This document shows positions 24,889 to 32,820 of a stretch of DNA of 42,325 nt, one piece after another. A program made the translations under genes and the position numbers. Source of the DNA: an uncultured Clostridia bacterium (GTDB lineage: Bacteria > Bacillota > Clostridia > Lachnospirales > Cellulosilyticaceae). Each line of letters starts with the position of its first letter. The stretch's first letter is position 1. The stretch is from contig CALJNR010000010.1 in the NCBI GenBank assembly GCA_937981575.1, positions 1 to 42,325 on the forward strand. The letters are read 5' to 3'. The notes below the pieces were generated by a model. That model had not been told where the DNA came from. It searched no databases and saw nothing but the letters and a program-made list of their open reading frames with translations.

Positions 24889-24932
24889 TAAATGCTTTTT
24901 CTTCATTTTTGCAATAGCACTAAAAGCATTTA
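24889..24932. repeat. 11-bp perfect inverted repeat
   Basis: TAAATGCTTTT (24889-24899) and AAAAGCATTTA (24922-24932) flank 22 bases. It lies in decayed DNA downstream of the lipoprotein gene. It may be an old terminator or a scar of rearrangement; no other support. Confidence 0.35.
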
Positions 24933-24966
24933 TGAAAGCGGAAGGGGTTTAATATTATATAAGTCA

Positions 24967-25085
24967 TTACTTTTTAGCTTCTTCGAGTGCAATGATGCGG
25001 TTTGCAGCAATTTCTTTATTAAGGCACCAGGCACAAGATGTGAGAGTACTTCAAGTTCTCTTTCACTCACAAAGCTTTTTTTCAT
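24967..25085 (-). pseudogene. Short gene remnant, possibly LuxR-type helix-turn-helix
   Basis: On the minus strand ATG at 25085 opens MKKSFVSERELEVLSHLVPGA; after a one-base frameshift the text continues LNKEIAANRIIALEEAKK and stops at 24967. SERELEVL plus NKEIA resembles the start of a LuxR helix-turn-helix, but the remainder does not fit well. No intact parent copy occurs in this window. Treated as a fragment; the family is tentative. Confidence 0.3.
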
Positions 25086-25114
25086 CCACACTTAAGTCTT
25101 TTACACTATGAATA

Positions 25115-25285
25115 TTAAATTCTTTGGGCAGACAAAACAAATGCGCTTGCAATACCTATAAGAGGCAGTTTCTCTTTGAATTCCTTTTTATCAATTTTTC
25201 TAATAGAATGAGACATAATACTTACTGGTGCAGCAAGCATAGCCCCGCCAACAATAGGGGAAATAAGTGCATTAACCATATGCAT
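25115..25285 (-). pseudogene. Truncated relic of cbiM
   Basis: Translation starts MHMVNALISPIVGGAMLAAP and follows the intact cbiM product at 14102-15121 for about 54 residues (KIDKKEFKEKLPLIGIASAF against KIEKEAFKSKLPLMGLAGAF), then breaks and stops. Similarity continues upstream through the ribosome binding site to about 25303. About 285 codons are missing. At 25304 it joins directly to a relic of the SEC-C gene, so the intervening small gene and most of the SEC-C gene were deleted. Confidence 0.88.
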
Positions 25286-25303
25286 ATATAATCAACTCCT
25301 TTA

Positions 25304-25510
25304 AATGAAGCTATTAAGGGTATTACAGATGTTATGAACACAACTAGAAAATGGGTTAACAAAGGCTGCACGCCTTAAGAGTTAAGTCTTCGGAAGTTAG
25401 AGCGTACTCAAAGGCCAAAAGCTAAGATAAGCAAACTAGATATAAGCAGAAATGAACCTTGCCACTGTGGCATCGGCAAAAAATACAAAAAATGCTGCGG
25501 CAAAGGTTAG
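25304..25510 (+). pseudogene. Relic of the 3' end of the SEC-C gene
   Basis: Corresponds to the last ~65 codons of the gene at 15896-16969 (DVMNTTRKWVNKG against DVMNTTRKWVNRG). A GAA codon has become TAA at 25376-25378, and GSG in the SEC-C motif has become GIG, while the Cys codons survive ([13 protein letters not shown]). No start codon or 5' half remains. The terminator that follows is also retained. Confidence 0.88.
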
Positions 25511-25535
25511 CGGCTATTAAGAATATAATAAGTCA

Positions 25536-25586
25536 AAGAAGCCAAGAGGAATTGGACACCCACTAATCTCTTGGGCTTCTTTTTTA
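25536..25586 (+). terminator. Terminator retained after the SEC-C relic
   Basis: AAGAAGCCAAGAG pairs with CTCTTGGGCTTCTT and is followed by a T run. It is related in sequence to the terminators at 17001 and 30748. Confidence 0.7.
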
Positions 25587-25894
25587 TTGCTTAACTAGAA
25601 AAATTTAATAGTTGCATAAGCTAAGTTTTTTAGTGTGCGAAAAATGCATACAGTAGTGAAGGCTATTATAAACTCACTATGTAGCAGATTTGAAAAACAT
25701 AGAAAATGTTTCTTTGCATTAATAGTTATTTTTTTGCATTTAGGTATATGGATATATGAAAAGTATACGAAATATAAAATAAAATTATATTATTAATGTA
25801 AGTGTTTCACAACACCTATTGAAATTGAAAAGAGTATATGTCATATTAGTAATGTAAATGTGGTCTAATTAAAAATAGTGAGGTGAGTAAGAAA
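25587..25894 (+). promoter_or_regulatory. AT-rich upstream region of the GH66 gene
   Basis: No gene is seen in these 308 bases. A small dyad GTGTT-TCAC-AACAC lies at about 25802-25815, followed by TTGAAA (25819-25824), a 17-base spacer and CATATT (25842-25847), a weak promoter candidate 48 bases before the start. No copy of the GTAAnCGnTTAC operator found near the LacI gene was seen here. A weak promoter with an upstream dyad would fit an activator-dependent gene. Confidence 0.35.
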
Positions 25895-28800
25895 ATGTCA
25901 TTTAAAAAAAGCAGAACATTTATTTCAGTTTGGCTTTGCATCATCATGATAATGACATCAATGTTTTCGGGAGCAGTCCCAATCTATGCGGCTGTTTCAG
26001 AGGGAAAACTGATTGATGACATTTTTACGGACAAGGCGATGTATAACCCTGGAGACATAGTCAATGTGATGATTGAGTTAACAAATCGCACGAATGCCGC
26101 TATTCAGGGGAAAGTTGTGCTCCAGGCGATGCATTTGAATCAAAAAGTCGGTGATGTGGTAACAGCAGACTATCATGGCAGTTCATTTGGATCAACGATT
26201 CTCACTTTACAGTGGGAGGCACCAGCAGAAGATTTTAAGGGGTACCTGTTAGAAGTTAGTATTTATGATGCAGAAGGCAAGCTTCTAGATAATGGAACAG
26301 TCGGGGTAGATGTGTCTTCAAGGTGGAATAAATTTCCGAGATATGGTTATCTGCATGACTTTGGAAATGATGTAGATACTGCTGAGAAGATCAAAAAGAT
26401 GACTAAATATCATCTTAATGTAATTGAGTACTATGACTGGCATTATTTGCATCATAAGCCTCTGGCAGAAGGAATAACCAAAGAGAATCCGGGGGTGTGG
26501 GAAGACTGGGCTGGAAGAAAGATTTATGGTAAGACAGTTCAGGACTACATTGCAACAGCAAAAAATGCCAATATGGCTAACTTGGCATATAATATGATTT
26601 ACGCGGGAACAGACACATTTTTTGTGGATCAAGATGGAAATCCCACTGAAGCTGATCAGTGGACAGTTTTTTTCCATCCAGATAATGAGAGAGGCGATAC
26701 GGGATTCTTCAACAGGCAGTTTTATTTCACGATGGGGAATTCTCCCTCGGGAAATGGGCGTCTTTATTTTGTAAATCCACTAGATGAAAATTGGCAGCAG
26801 CATATATTCACTGAGCAAAATAAGGTTTTTGAAGTTTTTGACTTTGACGGTTGGCATGGCGATACGGTTGGAGACTGGGGAGACATGGTAACGAAAGATG
26901 GTGGGCCTTTAGGTTATGAAGAAGATGGAACACCTATTTACTCTATATTAAAAACATATACAGCCTTCTTAAATGCTGCAAAAGAAGCATTAGGAGATAA
27001 ATACTTAACCTTCAATCCTGTCGGAGCGAAAGGGATTGAATATGCAAACGTGAGTAAAGTCGATTCACTCTATACAGAGTTTTGGCCATGGGACTACAAC
27101 AGACATGGAGAATTATATGATACATATGCTTCTCTAGTGAGAGAAGTCGAAGATTCAAATAAGGACAGTGGCGGAAAGTCATTAACTGTAAAAGCTTATA
27201 TCAACTATGGTGCTTCTGATGGTTTCATGAATACCCCAGCGGTAATGCTGGCTGACATTGCAGCTTTTGCAGCGGGTGGAAGCCGTTTGACAATAGGTAA
27301 CGGAGACAGTATGCTGCATAAAGAATACTATCCGGATGATAAAATTCCTATGAGTGATACTTTGAAAGTGCGTCAGCGTAATCTTTATGATTTTATTGTG
27401 GCCTATGAAAACATCTTAAGAGATGGACAGGAAACTACAGATAATAAAGTTATCGTTGATGGCTATAATAGCAGCAGAAATGGCGCTTCAAATACAATTT
27501 GGACCTACACAAGAAAAGACAATAACAATCAGATATTACACCTTATTAATCTGCTTGGGACGGATAATAAATGGAGAGATGAGTATAAACTCAAATCAGT
27601 TCCAACTAAGGTCCAAAATATACCTGTAAAATATTATTATTCAGGAGATGTCAACTCAGTTTATATTGCTTCTCCTGACAGAGAAGAATGTCGTACAGAA
27701 AATCTTGAATTTACTAAGGGTAGTGATGTAAATGGTAACTATGTAGAATTTATAGTTCCTTCACTGGAGTATTGGGATATGATCTACATGAATGCAGATG
27801 CTCCAACGGATTTATCCCGTGATAAAGCAGCAAGTAGTGAATATCAGTTGGTATTTGAAGCAGAAGATTACTATACTGGCAATAAGGCAGAAGGGCAGGC
27901 AGACTTACAGCCGGGAGAAAACATTAGTATTCAAATGCCAGGAAATTTTATAAAAGGAACTTATAATGTCTCAGTAGTATCCTGTGGTAACAGAACGCAA
28001 CTGGATGTCTCTGTAGACGGCAAGGGTGTTGGCTCCATTTTAAGGACAGGCACAGGATTTGGCATGAATGAGATGACTACTGACAGCGTTGTGGAATTGC
28101 CAATAGCTTTAGAAACTGGAAATGTACTTGAGATCCAAGACAGCGGTTCAATTGGAAGCGGCTATGGATGGGTAGACAAGGTTATATTAACACTTATAGA
28201 AAAATATAAAGAGGATCAAAAGGAAAATTCAGATCCTTATGTATATCCAAAAAACATGCTTTATAAGGTAGAAGGAGAAGATGGAAAAACAACAGCTCTG
28301 CCTACACTTGATAATCATCCTGAAAGGGGGATCTATGGCAATGCTTCTAATCATGCTCTGATAAAAAATATTGGTCTCAATCAAGGTTACGTAGAACTTA
28401 CGTTGCCAGAAGAAGTTGAAGCAGCCAATTATGACCTAGTATTTAGTTACTCCAGTGGAACAGATGGTAAAGTTAATATCTGGGTTAACGGAGAGCAGCG
28501 TACGTTAGACTATACAGCAACGGATAGATCATGGAGATTTAAAGCGAATACAATTGCTATTAGGGATATTTCGATTAATCCAGGAGATGTGATTAAAATT
28601 CAGGATGCATTAGATAACTGCTGGATTTGGATGGATTATATCTATTTAGTTTCTCCGAATACTTATGAAGCAGTTATTGATACATCTTTATTAGAAGAGG
28701 CTATAGGAGAAGCAGAAGGACTAAACTTATCTCTTTATGCTGAAGGGGAAGCTAAAGATACATTTAAAGCGGCCTTAGGAGCAGCAAAAGCAGTTCAGAA

Positions 28801-30694
28801 TGCACCTACTAGTCAAGAAGAAGTAAATGATGCCTTAAATACTCTTCAAGGTTCAATGAATTTACTGAAAGCAACATTAGAGTTCAGTGAGATTGTTAGA
28901 ATAGAAGCAGAGGATGGGATTTTAACAGCAGCGGGAGGAAGTCCAGGTATATATACCAATGACAGAGCCTCAAATGGACAGTTTGTGCATGATATAGGCC
29001 TGAAACAAGGGTATGTGGAGTTGAGCATTCCAGAAAATATAGAAGAAGGGGTCTATGCCCTGAGGCTGGCTTACTCTTCAGGAACTACTGGGAAAGTAAG
29101 TGTTACTATCAATGGCACAGTAGAGAAAGTGGCAAACTACATGACTACAGATGGATGGGAATTTAAGCCAGACAACTTTATTGACATTAATGGAGTTGCT
29201 TTAAAGGGCGGGGATACTATTAAAATCCATGATGCTTTAGCAGATTGTTACATCTGGCTGGATTATATTGCATTAAGTGCTGCGCCTATTATAGTACCAG
29301 TCCATACTTTAGAACTTGAAAAAGTCATTGCTGAAGCAAAGCAATTAGATTTAGCACTATATACCGATGAGACAGGTAAAGATGCATTTAATAAAGCTTT
29401 GGAAGCTGCAGAGACGGTCCTGAGAACTCCAAATAGTCAGGAGGCTGTAAATAGTGCAGCAGAGCTATTAAGGAATGCAATAAGTATGTTGAAGCAGTCG
29501 GTAGAATTTATTGAAGTTGCAAAAATAGAAGCAGAAGATGGTGTTTTAACAGAAAATGGCGGAAACCCAGGGGTTTACGATAATGTAAAAGCTTCAAACG
29601 GTCAGTTTGTTCATGACATAGGTCTGAATCAAGGATACGTTGAGCTGATAGTACCAGCTCATGTACAAGAAGGCACCTATATGTTAAGGCTGGCATATTC
29701 TTCGGGAACAGATGGCCAGGTGAGTGTTACTGTAAATAATAACGTTCAAAAGATTTCCAACTATTTGAGTACTGGTGGCTGGGAGTTTAAACCAGATAAT
29801 TATATTGAGCTTAGCAGGATTGAATTGAAGGCAGGAGACACCATCAAAATTCATGATGCGTTGGATAATTGCTGGATATGGCTTGATTATGCTGCAATTT
29901 TAAAGCAAAAAGAGCCACGTATACTTGAAGCAGTCAAAATAAATCCAGAGCGCATAAATATAGTGAGAGGCAAAACATCACAGGTAACAGTCACAGCAGC
30001 ATATTCTGACCTTACAACCGTTAATGTAACCAATGAAGTAGATTACAGCTTTTCGGTTAATGGTATTGCTTCTGTATCTGCATCTGGATTAGTGACCGGC
30101 GTAAAAGAAGGAACTACCACTTTGCGTGCTGAGTATGATGGGATGACCGTTTTATCAGAAGTAATAGTAACTGGAGAGGCAGCATCTAGCGGCGGAAGCG
30201 GTGGAGGCTCAAACAGCGGGAAGACAACAGCTACGCAAAACCCAGTAACCCCTAATGTGCAAGTTCCAGCCATACCGGAAGTATCCCAAACTTCTGTAGC
30301 TCCAGCAGCACCAAAAGCTGTAACGATATTCCTGGTAAATGGAGTTGCATCCAGTGATGGAGCAAATCTTCCGTTGTTAGTTAAACCATATATTCAGCAT
30401 GGACGTACAATGGTAGGGGTAAGAGACATGGCAACCCTTCTTAATGTAGAAAGCAAAAATATTATTTGGGATGCTAAGAGCAAATCAATTGTTATCAAAA
30501 CGTCAGATAAAGAAGTAAAACTTATAATAGGACAAAAATATGCCTTAGTAAATGGTGAAAAAGTGGACATTGATACAGCTCCAGAAGTAAAAGATGGAAG
30601 AACTGTTCTTCCGATAGGGCATGTAGCGAGAATACTTGGGATGAAAGTAAGTTTTGATCCTGTTACAAAACAAGCAACATTTACTATAGAGTAA
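25895..30694 (+). CDS. Secreted multidomain GH66 enzyme (dextranase / cycloisomaltooligosaccharide glucanotransferase family)
   Basis: A 1599-residue extracellular enzyme expected to cut or rearrange alpha-1,6-glucan (dextran). Signal peptide about 1-37. GH66 module about 40-640: N-terminal Ig-like part, barrel with VSSRWNKFPRYGYLHDF, FDGWHGDTVGDWG and YTEFWPWD. Asp323 and Glu395 are the likely nucleophile and acid/base; their 72-residue spacing equals that recalled for Bacillus CITase (Asp270/Glu342). Then a CBM35/CBM6-like domain (about 649-780), three related carbohydrate-binding-like domains (about 787-925, 1001-1132, 1206-1340) separated by two helical FIVAR-like linkers, a Big2 domain (1344-1428), a Ser/Gly/Pro linker, and a copper-amine-oxidase-like domain (about 1473-1599), probably for wall attachment. 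ATG 25895 is chosen by the GAGGTGAG site. Exact product specificity is undecided. Confidence 0.88.
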   Translation: MSFKKSRTFISVWLCIIMIMTSMFSGAVPIYAAVSEGKLIDDIFTDKAMYNPGDIVNVMIELTNRTNAAIQGKVVLQAMHLNQKVGDVVTADYHGSSFGSTILTLQWEAPAEDFKGYLLEVSIYDAEGKLLDNGTVGVDVSSRWNKFPRYGYLHDFGNDVDTAEKIKKMTKYHLNVIEYYDWHYLHHKPLAEGITKENPGVWEDWAGRKIYGKTVQDYIATAKNANMANLAYNMIYAGTDTFFVDQDGNPTEADQWTVFFHPDNERGDTGFFNRQFYFTMGNSPSGNGRLYFVNPLDENWQQHIFTEQNKVFEVFDFDGWHGDTVGDWGDMVTKDGGPLGYEEDGTPIYSILKTYTAFLNAAKEALGDKYLTFNPVGAKGIEYANVSKVDSLYTEFWPWDYNRHGELYDTYASLVREVEDSNKDSGGKSLTVKAYINYGASDGFMNTPAVMLADIAAFAAGGSRLTIGNGDSMLHKEYYPDDKIPMSDTLKVRQRNLYDFIVAYENILRDGQETTDNKVIVDGYNSSRNGASNTIWTYTRKDNNNQILHLINLLGTDNKWRDEYKLKSVPTKVQNIPVKYYYSGDVNSVYIASPDREECRTENLEFTKGSDVNGNYVEFIVPSLEYWDMIYMNADAPTDLSRDKAASSEYQLVFEAEDYYTGNKAEGQADLQPGENISIQMPGNFIKGTYNVSVVSCGNRTQLDVSVDGKGVGSILRTGTGFGMNEMTTDSVVELPIALETGNVLEIQDSGSIGSGYGWVDKVILTLIEKYKEDQKENSDPYVYPKNMLYKVEGEDGKTTALPTLDNHPERGIYGNASNHALIKNIGLNQGYVELTLPEEVEAANYDLVFSYSSGTDGKVNIWVNGEQRTLDYTATDRSWRFKANTIAIRDISINPGDVIKIQDALDNCWIWMDYIYLVSPNTYEAVIDTSLLEEAIGEAEGLNLSLYAEGEAKDTFKAALGAAKAVQNAPTSQEEVNDALNTLQGSMNLLKATLEFSEIVRIEAEDGILTAAGGSPGIYTNDRASNGQFVHDIGLKQGYVELSIPENIEEGVYALRLAYSSGTTGKVSVTINGTVEKVANYMTTDGWEFKPDNFIDINGVALKGGDTIKIHDALADCYIWLDYIALSAAPIIVPVHTLELEKVIAEAKQLDLALYTDETGKDAFNKALEAAETVLRTPNSQEAVNSAAELLRNAISMLKQSVEFIEVAKIEAEDGVLTENGGNPGVYDNVKASNGQFVHDIGLNQGYVELIVPAHVQEGTYMLRLAYSSGTDGQVSVTVNNNVQKISNYLSTGGWEFKPDNYIELSRIELKAGDTIKIHDALDNCWIWLDYAAILKQKEPRILEAVKINPERINIVRGKTSQVTVTAAYSDLTTVNVTNEVDYSFSVNGIASVSASGLVTGVKEGTTTLRAEYDGMTVLSEVIVTGEAASSGGSGGGSNSGKTTATQNPVTPNVQVPAIPEVSQTSVAPAAPKAVTIFLVNGVASSDGANLPLLVKPYIQHGRTMVGVRDMATLLNVESKNIIWDAKSKSIVIKTSDKEVKLIIGQKYALVNGEKVDIDTAPEVKDGRTVLPIGHVARILGMKVSFDPVTKQATFTIE
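28680..29920 (+). repeat. Tandem linker-plus-binding-domain duplication inside the GH66 gene
   Basis: A unit of about 620 bases coding a helical linker and a binding domain occurs twice in a row (about 28680-29290 and 29300-29920). The most similar stretch encodes ASNGQFVHDIGL(K/N)QGYVEL in both, and WEFKPDN(F/Y)I plus GDTIKIHDAL(A/D)(D/N)C(Y/W)IWLDY near the ends. A third, more diverged binding domain precedes them (28252-28670). Domain multiplication by recombination is the simple explanation. Confidence 0.8.
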
Positions 30695-30747
30695 CGCCAT
30701 TAAAAGATTACAAGCCTATTTAAATGGATAAATTCAAGTTAAAGAAG

Positions 30748-30790
30748 CCCTAAAAGATTTGACCCCCTCTAATCTTTTGGGGTTTTCTTT
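30748..30790 (+). terminator. Terminator of the GH66 gene
   Basis: CCCTAAAAGATT (30748-30759) pairs with AATCTTTTGGGG (30771-30782) with one wobble, then TTTTCTTTT. It begins 53 bases after the stop codon. Confidence 0.8.
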
Positions 30791-30870
30791 TGCCAAAAGA
30801 TTACTAAAACAAAATAAATAAAGTGGCATATGGCCAAAATATTTATTTTCTAATGGAATCTAATCATTAA

Positions 30871-31390
30871 TTAAGCTGATGCAGCTTGGGAGAACCTCTT
30901 TCAAGAATACGTTTAATTTGAATTTGGGATCCATTATTAAGAATACCTTTAATTGTTAAACATCCAGAAGGACAGGGTATAGACGATATACGCTTTCTGA
31001 GATGTTCATTTTTTAAGAACAAACTTCAACATGCTCTGTGAGCGCACGTTCAGAACAATCATAGATTTGATAAGAAAATGGTTTGGGTTTGTTAAGAGGA
31101 TCCACCACCTCTTTTTTTACAACGCGGTAGCCGGATTGTAGTACTCCATATAGGTTTTACTGTGGCTGAATGGGGAAACCCTTTTTTGATAATCACTCAG
31201 AAACTTTGAGGCTTCTTCGAAACTATAAGGTAACTCGCCGTATAGCAATCGTGTAAAAAGGTGTACGGTTTTTCTTCAAAGCCTTTAATAGAGCCCTTTA
31301 TTTGATTGGCTGTATGAACAAAAAATGATTTGTTGTTTCTAGGGATAAAGAGGTGTGTTTTAACCTAAAATATGTCCGTTAAGTTGATAT
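30871..31390 (-). pseudogene. Decayed copy of the uridine-kinase-like gene
   Basis: Base-level similarity to the intact gene at 17660-18724 runs along the strand: GCTGATGCAGCTTGGG, then the region of CATAGATTTGATAAGAAAA, then TTTTTTTACAACGCGGTAG, then AAGGTAACTCGC. The ~250 bases that encode the P-loop and substrate site in the parent (about 17985-18238) are missing, and many small indels destroy all frames. The 5' end of the gene and the upstream ECF gene are absent. Together with the relics at 25115 and 25304 it shows a duplicated segment split by the GH66 gene. Confidence 0.88.
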
Positions 31391-31492
31391 TTGGCATGAA
31401 TATAGGAAGTTCTCGGCACAATTATACAACGAGTTAAATAAGGAGATAAGATTATTATTAATTATAGACAAAAAGCGTCAAAAGTGCTATTT

Positions 31493-31515
31493 TATAATTA
31501 GAGTAAACGTTTACT
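31493..31515 (+). promoter_or_regulatory. Promoter -10 and LacI-type operator of the lacI-family gene
   Basis: TATAAT (31493-31498) is followed by the perfect 14-base palindrome AGTAAACGTTTACT (31502-31515) at the expected start of transcription. This is the classic arrangement for autorepression by a LacI-family protein. No good -35 was found. Confidence 0.65.
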
Positions 31516-31531
31516 AAGGGAAGGTGATCTA

Positions 31532-32551
31532 GTGAAAGCGATAATTAACAAACCAACGATTAAAGATGTGGCTCAAAAAGCAGGGGTTTCGGTAGCTACA
31601 GTCTCGAGAATTCTTAATGGGCTAGAAGGCTATTCGGAAGAAACAAAAGAAAAAGTAAATAAAGCGATAATAGAAATGAATTATCAGCGTAATGAGATAG
31701 CGAGGCATTTGAAGATAAAAAGAACGCATACTATTGGTGTATTGCTGCCTACAAGAGGAACTTCTTTTTATATAGAGCTATTAAACGGTATTCAAGATGT
31801 AGCGCATAAGAATAAATACAGTGTAGTTAATTGTAATACTGGAGACCAGTGGCAGCTGACAAATGATTATTTAAGAGTATTAGCCGAACGACAAGTAGAT
31901 GGAATGATTATATGCAGCCTACCTGCGGGGCTTGGCTATGATAAGACGATCTATGATACCTCTATCCCCAGCGTCTTAGTGTCTACTGTATCAGACCATT
32001 TTCAGATTCCTTATATCAAAGTAGATGATTTTCGTGCATCCTATGCAGCAACGTTGCATCTCATACAAAATGGACATCGCCAAATAGCTTTTTTGGGAGG
32101 GGATAAAGATGATCGGATTGCTGGAAAGCCACGGCTTCAAGGTTATTTAGAAGCTTTGAGGGAATACCAGATACCCGTTAAAGAAAGCTTAATTAAGCAT
32201 ACACATTTTAGCTTTAAAGACGGTGTATTAGGAATGAAGCAGCTTTTAAATGAAAAAGAAACATTTACAGCAATCTTTGCAGCCTGTGATGATATAGCAG
32301 TAGGGGCTTTATCTGTTGCTTATCATGAGGGAATTAAAGTACCAGATGAGTTGTCTATTATAGGATATGATAATACTAACGCAGCAGAAATGTGTTATCC
32401 GCCTCTTACCACAGTGGCACAGCCACTCTATCAAATGGGAGAGCGGGCAGTGGAGCTACTTATTCAATCTATTGAGACTGGAAAAAAAGGTGAAAGTATT
32501 ATTATGCCTTATGAAATCATTGAAAGGAAAACAGTAAAACCTTTAGTCTAG
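31532..32551 (+). CDS. LacI-family transcriptional regulator
   Basis: A 339-residue sugar-responsive regulator. The N-terminal helix-turn-helix TIKDVAQKAGVSVATVSRILNG is canonical, with hinge-helix sequence near YQRNEIARHLK. The remainder is a periplasmic-binding-protein-like effector domain (TIGVLLPTRGTSFYIELLNG, HRQIAFLGG, IIGYDNTNAAEMCYPPLTTV). The start is GTG 31532 after AAGGGAAGGTGA. It sits between the GH66 gene and a YesN/YesM system and most likely represses itself and neighbouring transport genes until an oligosaccharide binds; operator-like sites at 31502, 32573 and 32640 support this. Confidence 0.92.
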   Translation: MKAIINKPTIKDVAQKAGVSVATVSRILNGLEGYSEETKEKVNKAIIEMNYQRNEIARHLKIKRTHTIGVLLPTRGTSFYIELLNGIQDVAHKNKYSVVNCNTGDQWQLTNDYLRVLAERQVDGMIICSLPAGLGYDKTIYDTSIPSVLVSTVSDHFQIPYIKVDDFRASYAATLHLIQNGHRQIAFLGGDKDDRIAGKPRLQGYLEALREYQIPVKESLIKHTHFSFKDGVLGMKQLLNEKETFTAIFAACDDIAVGALSVAYHEGIKVPDELSIIGYDNTNAAEMCYPPLTTVAQPLYQMGERAVELLIQSIETGKKGESIIMPYEIIERKTVKPLV

Positions 32552-32572
32552 CGGTGCTAGCTTAAGTATAAG

Positions 32573-32651
32573 GTAAACGATTACTTTAGAATGGACAGTT
32601 GTTAGTGAATATAGTGGAGTAACCCTTTAAAATACTAGAGTAATCGATTAT
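32573..32651. promoter_or_regulatory. Two further LacI-type operator candidates
   Basis: GTAAACGATTAC (32573-32584) matches GTAAnCGnTTAC exactly, and GTAATCGATTAT (32640-32651) matches with one change. Both lie between the LacI gene and the response-regulator gene, so the regulator may also control the yesN-yesM unit. The rest of this 269-base gap shows no gene. Confidence 0.5.
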
Positions 32652-32820
32652 ATATAAATCTACAGTAATAAGAATCTAAAAGCATTTATTACATATTTAG
32701 AAGCTTATTTCATAAATATAAAAGTCAGTTAAAAAACTTATCCGAGGAGTATCTAAACGTATGATGCCATAAGCAATAACTAAATACTTAAATGAGAGTA
32801 CAGAGTATAGGGGGATGTAT

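Noticed and set aside
24892..25095. 67-codon plus-strand open frame
   Set aside because: Lies antisense to decayed fragments, with no ribosome binding site and no domain.
28680..29920. CRISPR-like or satellite repeat
   Set aside because: Only two long units, in frame inside a coding sequence; this is protein domain duplication.
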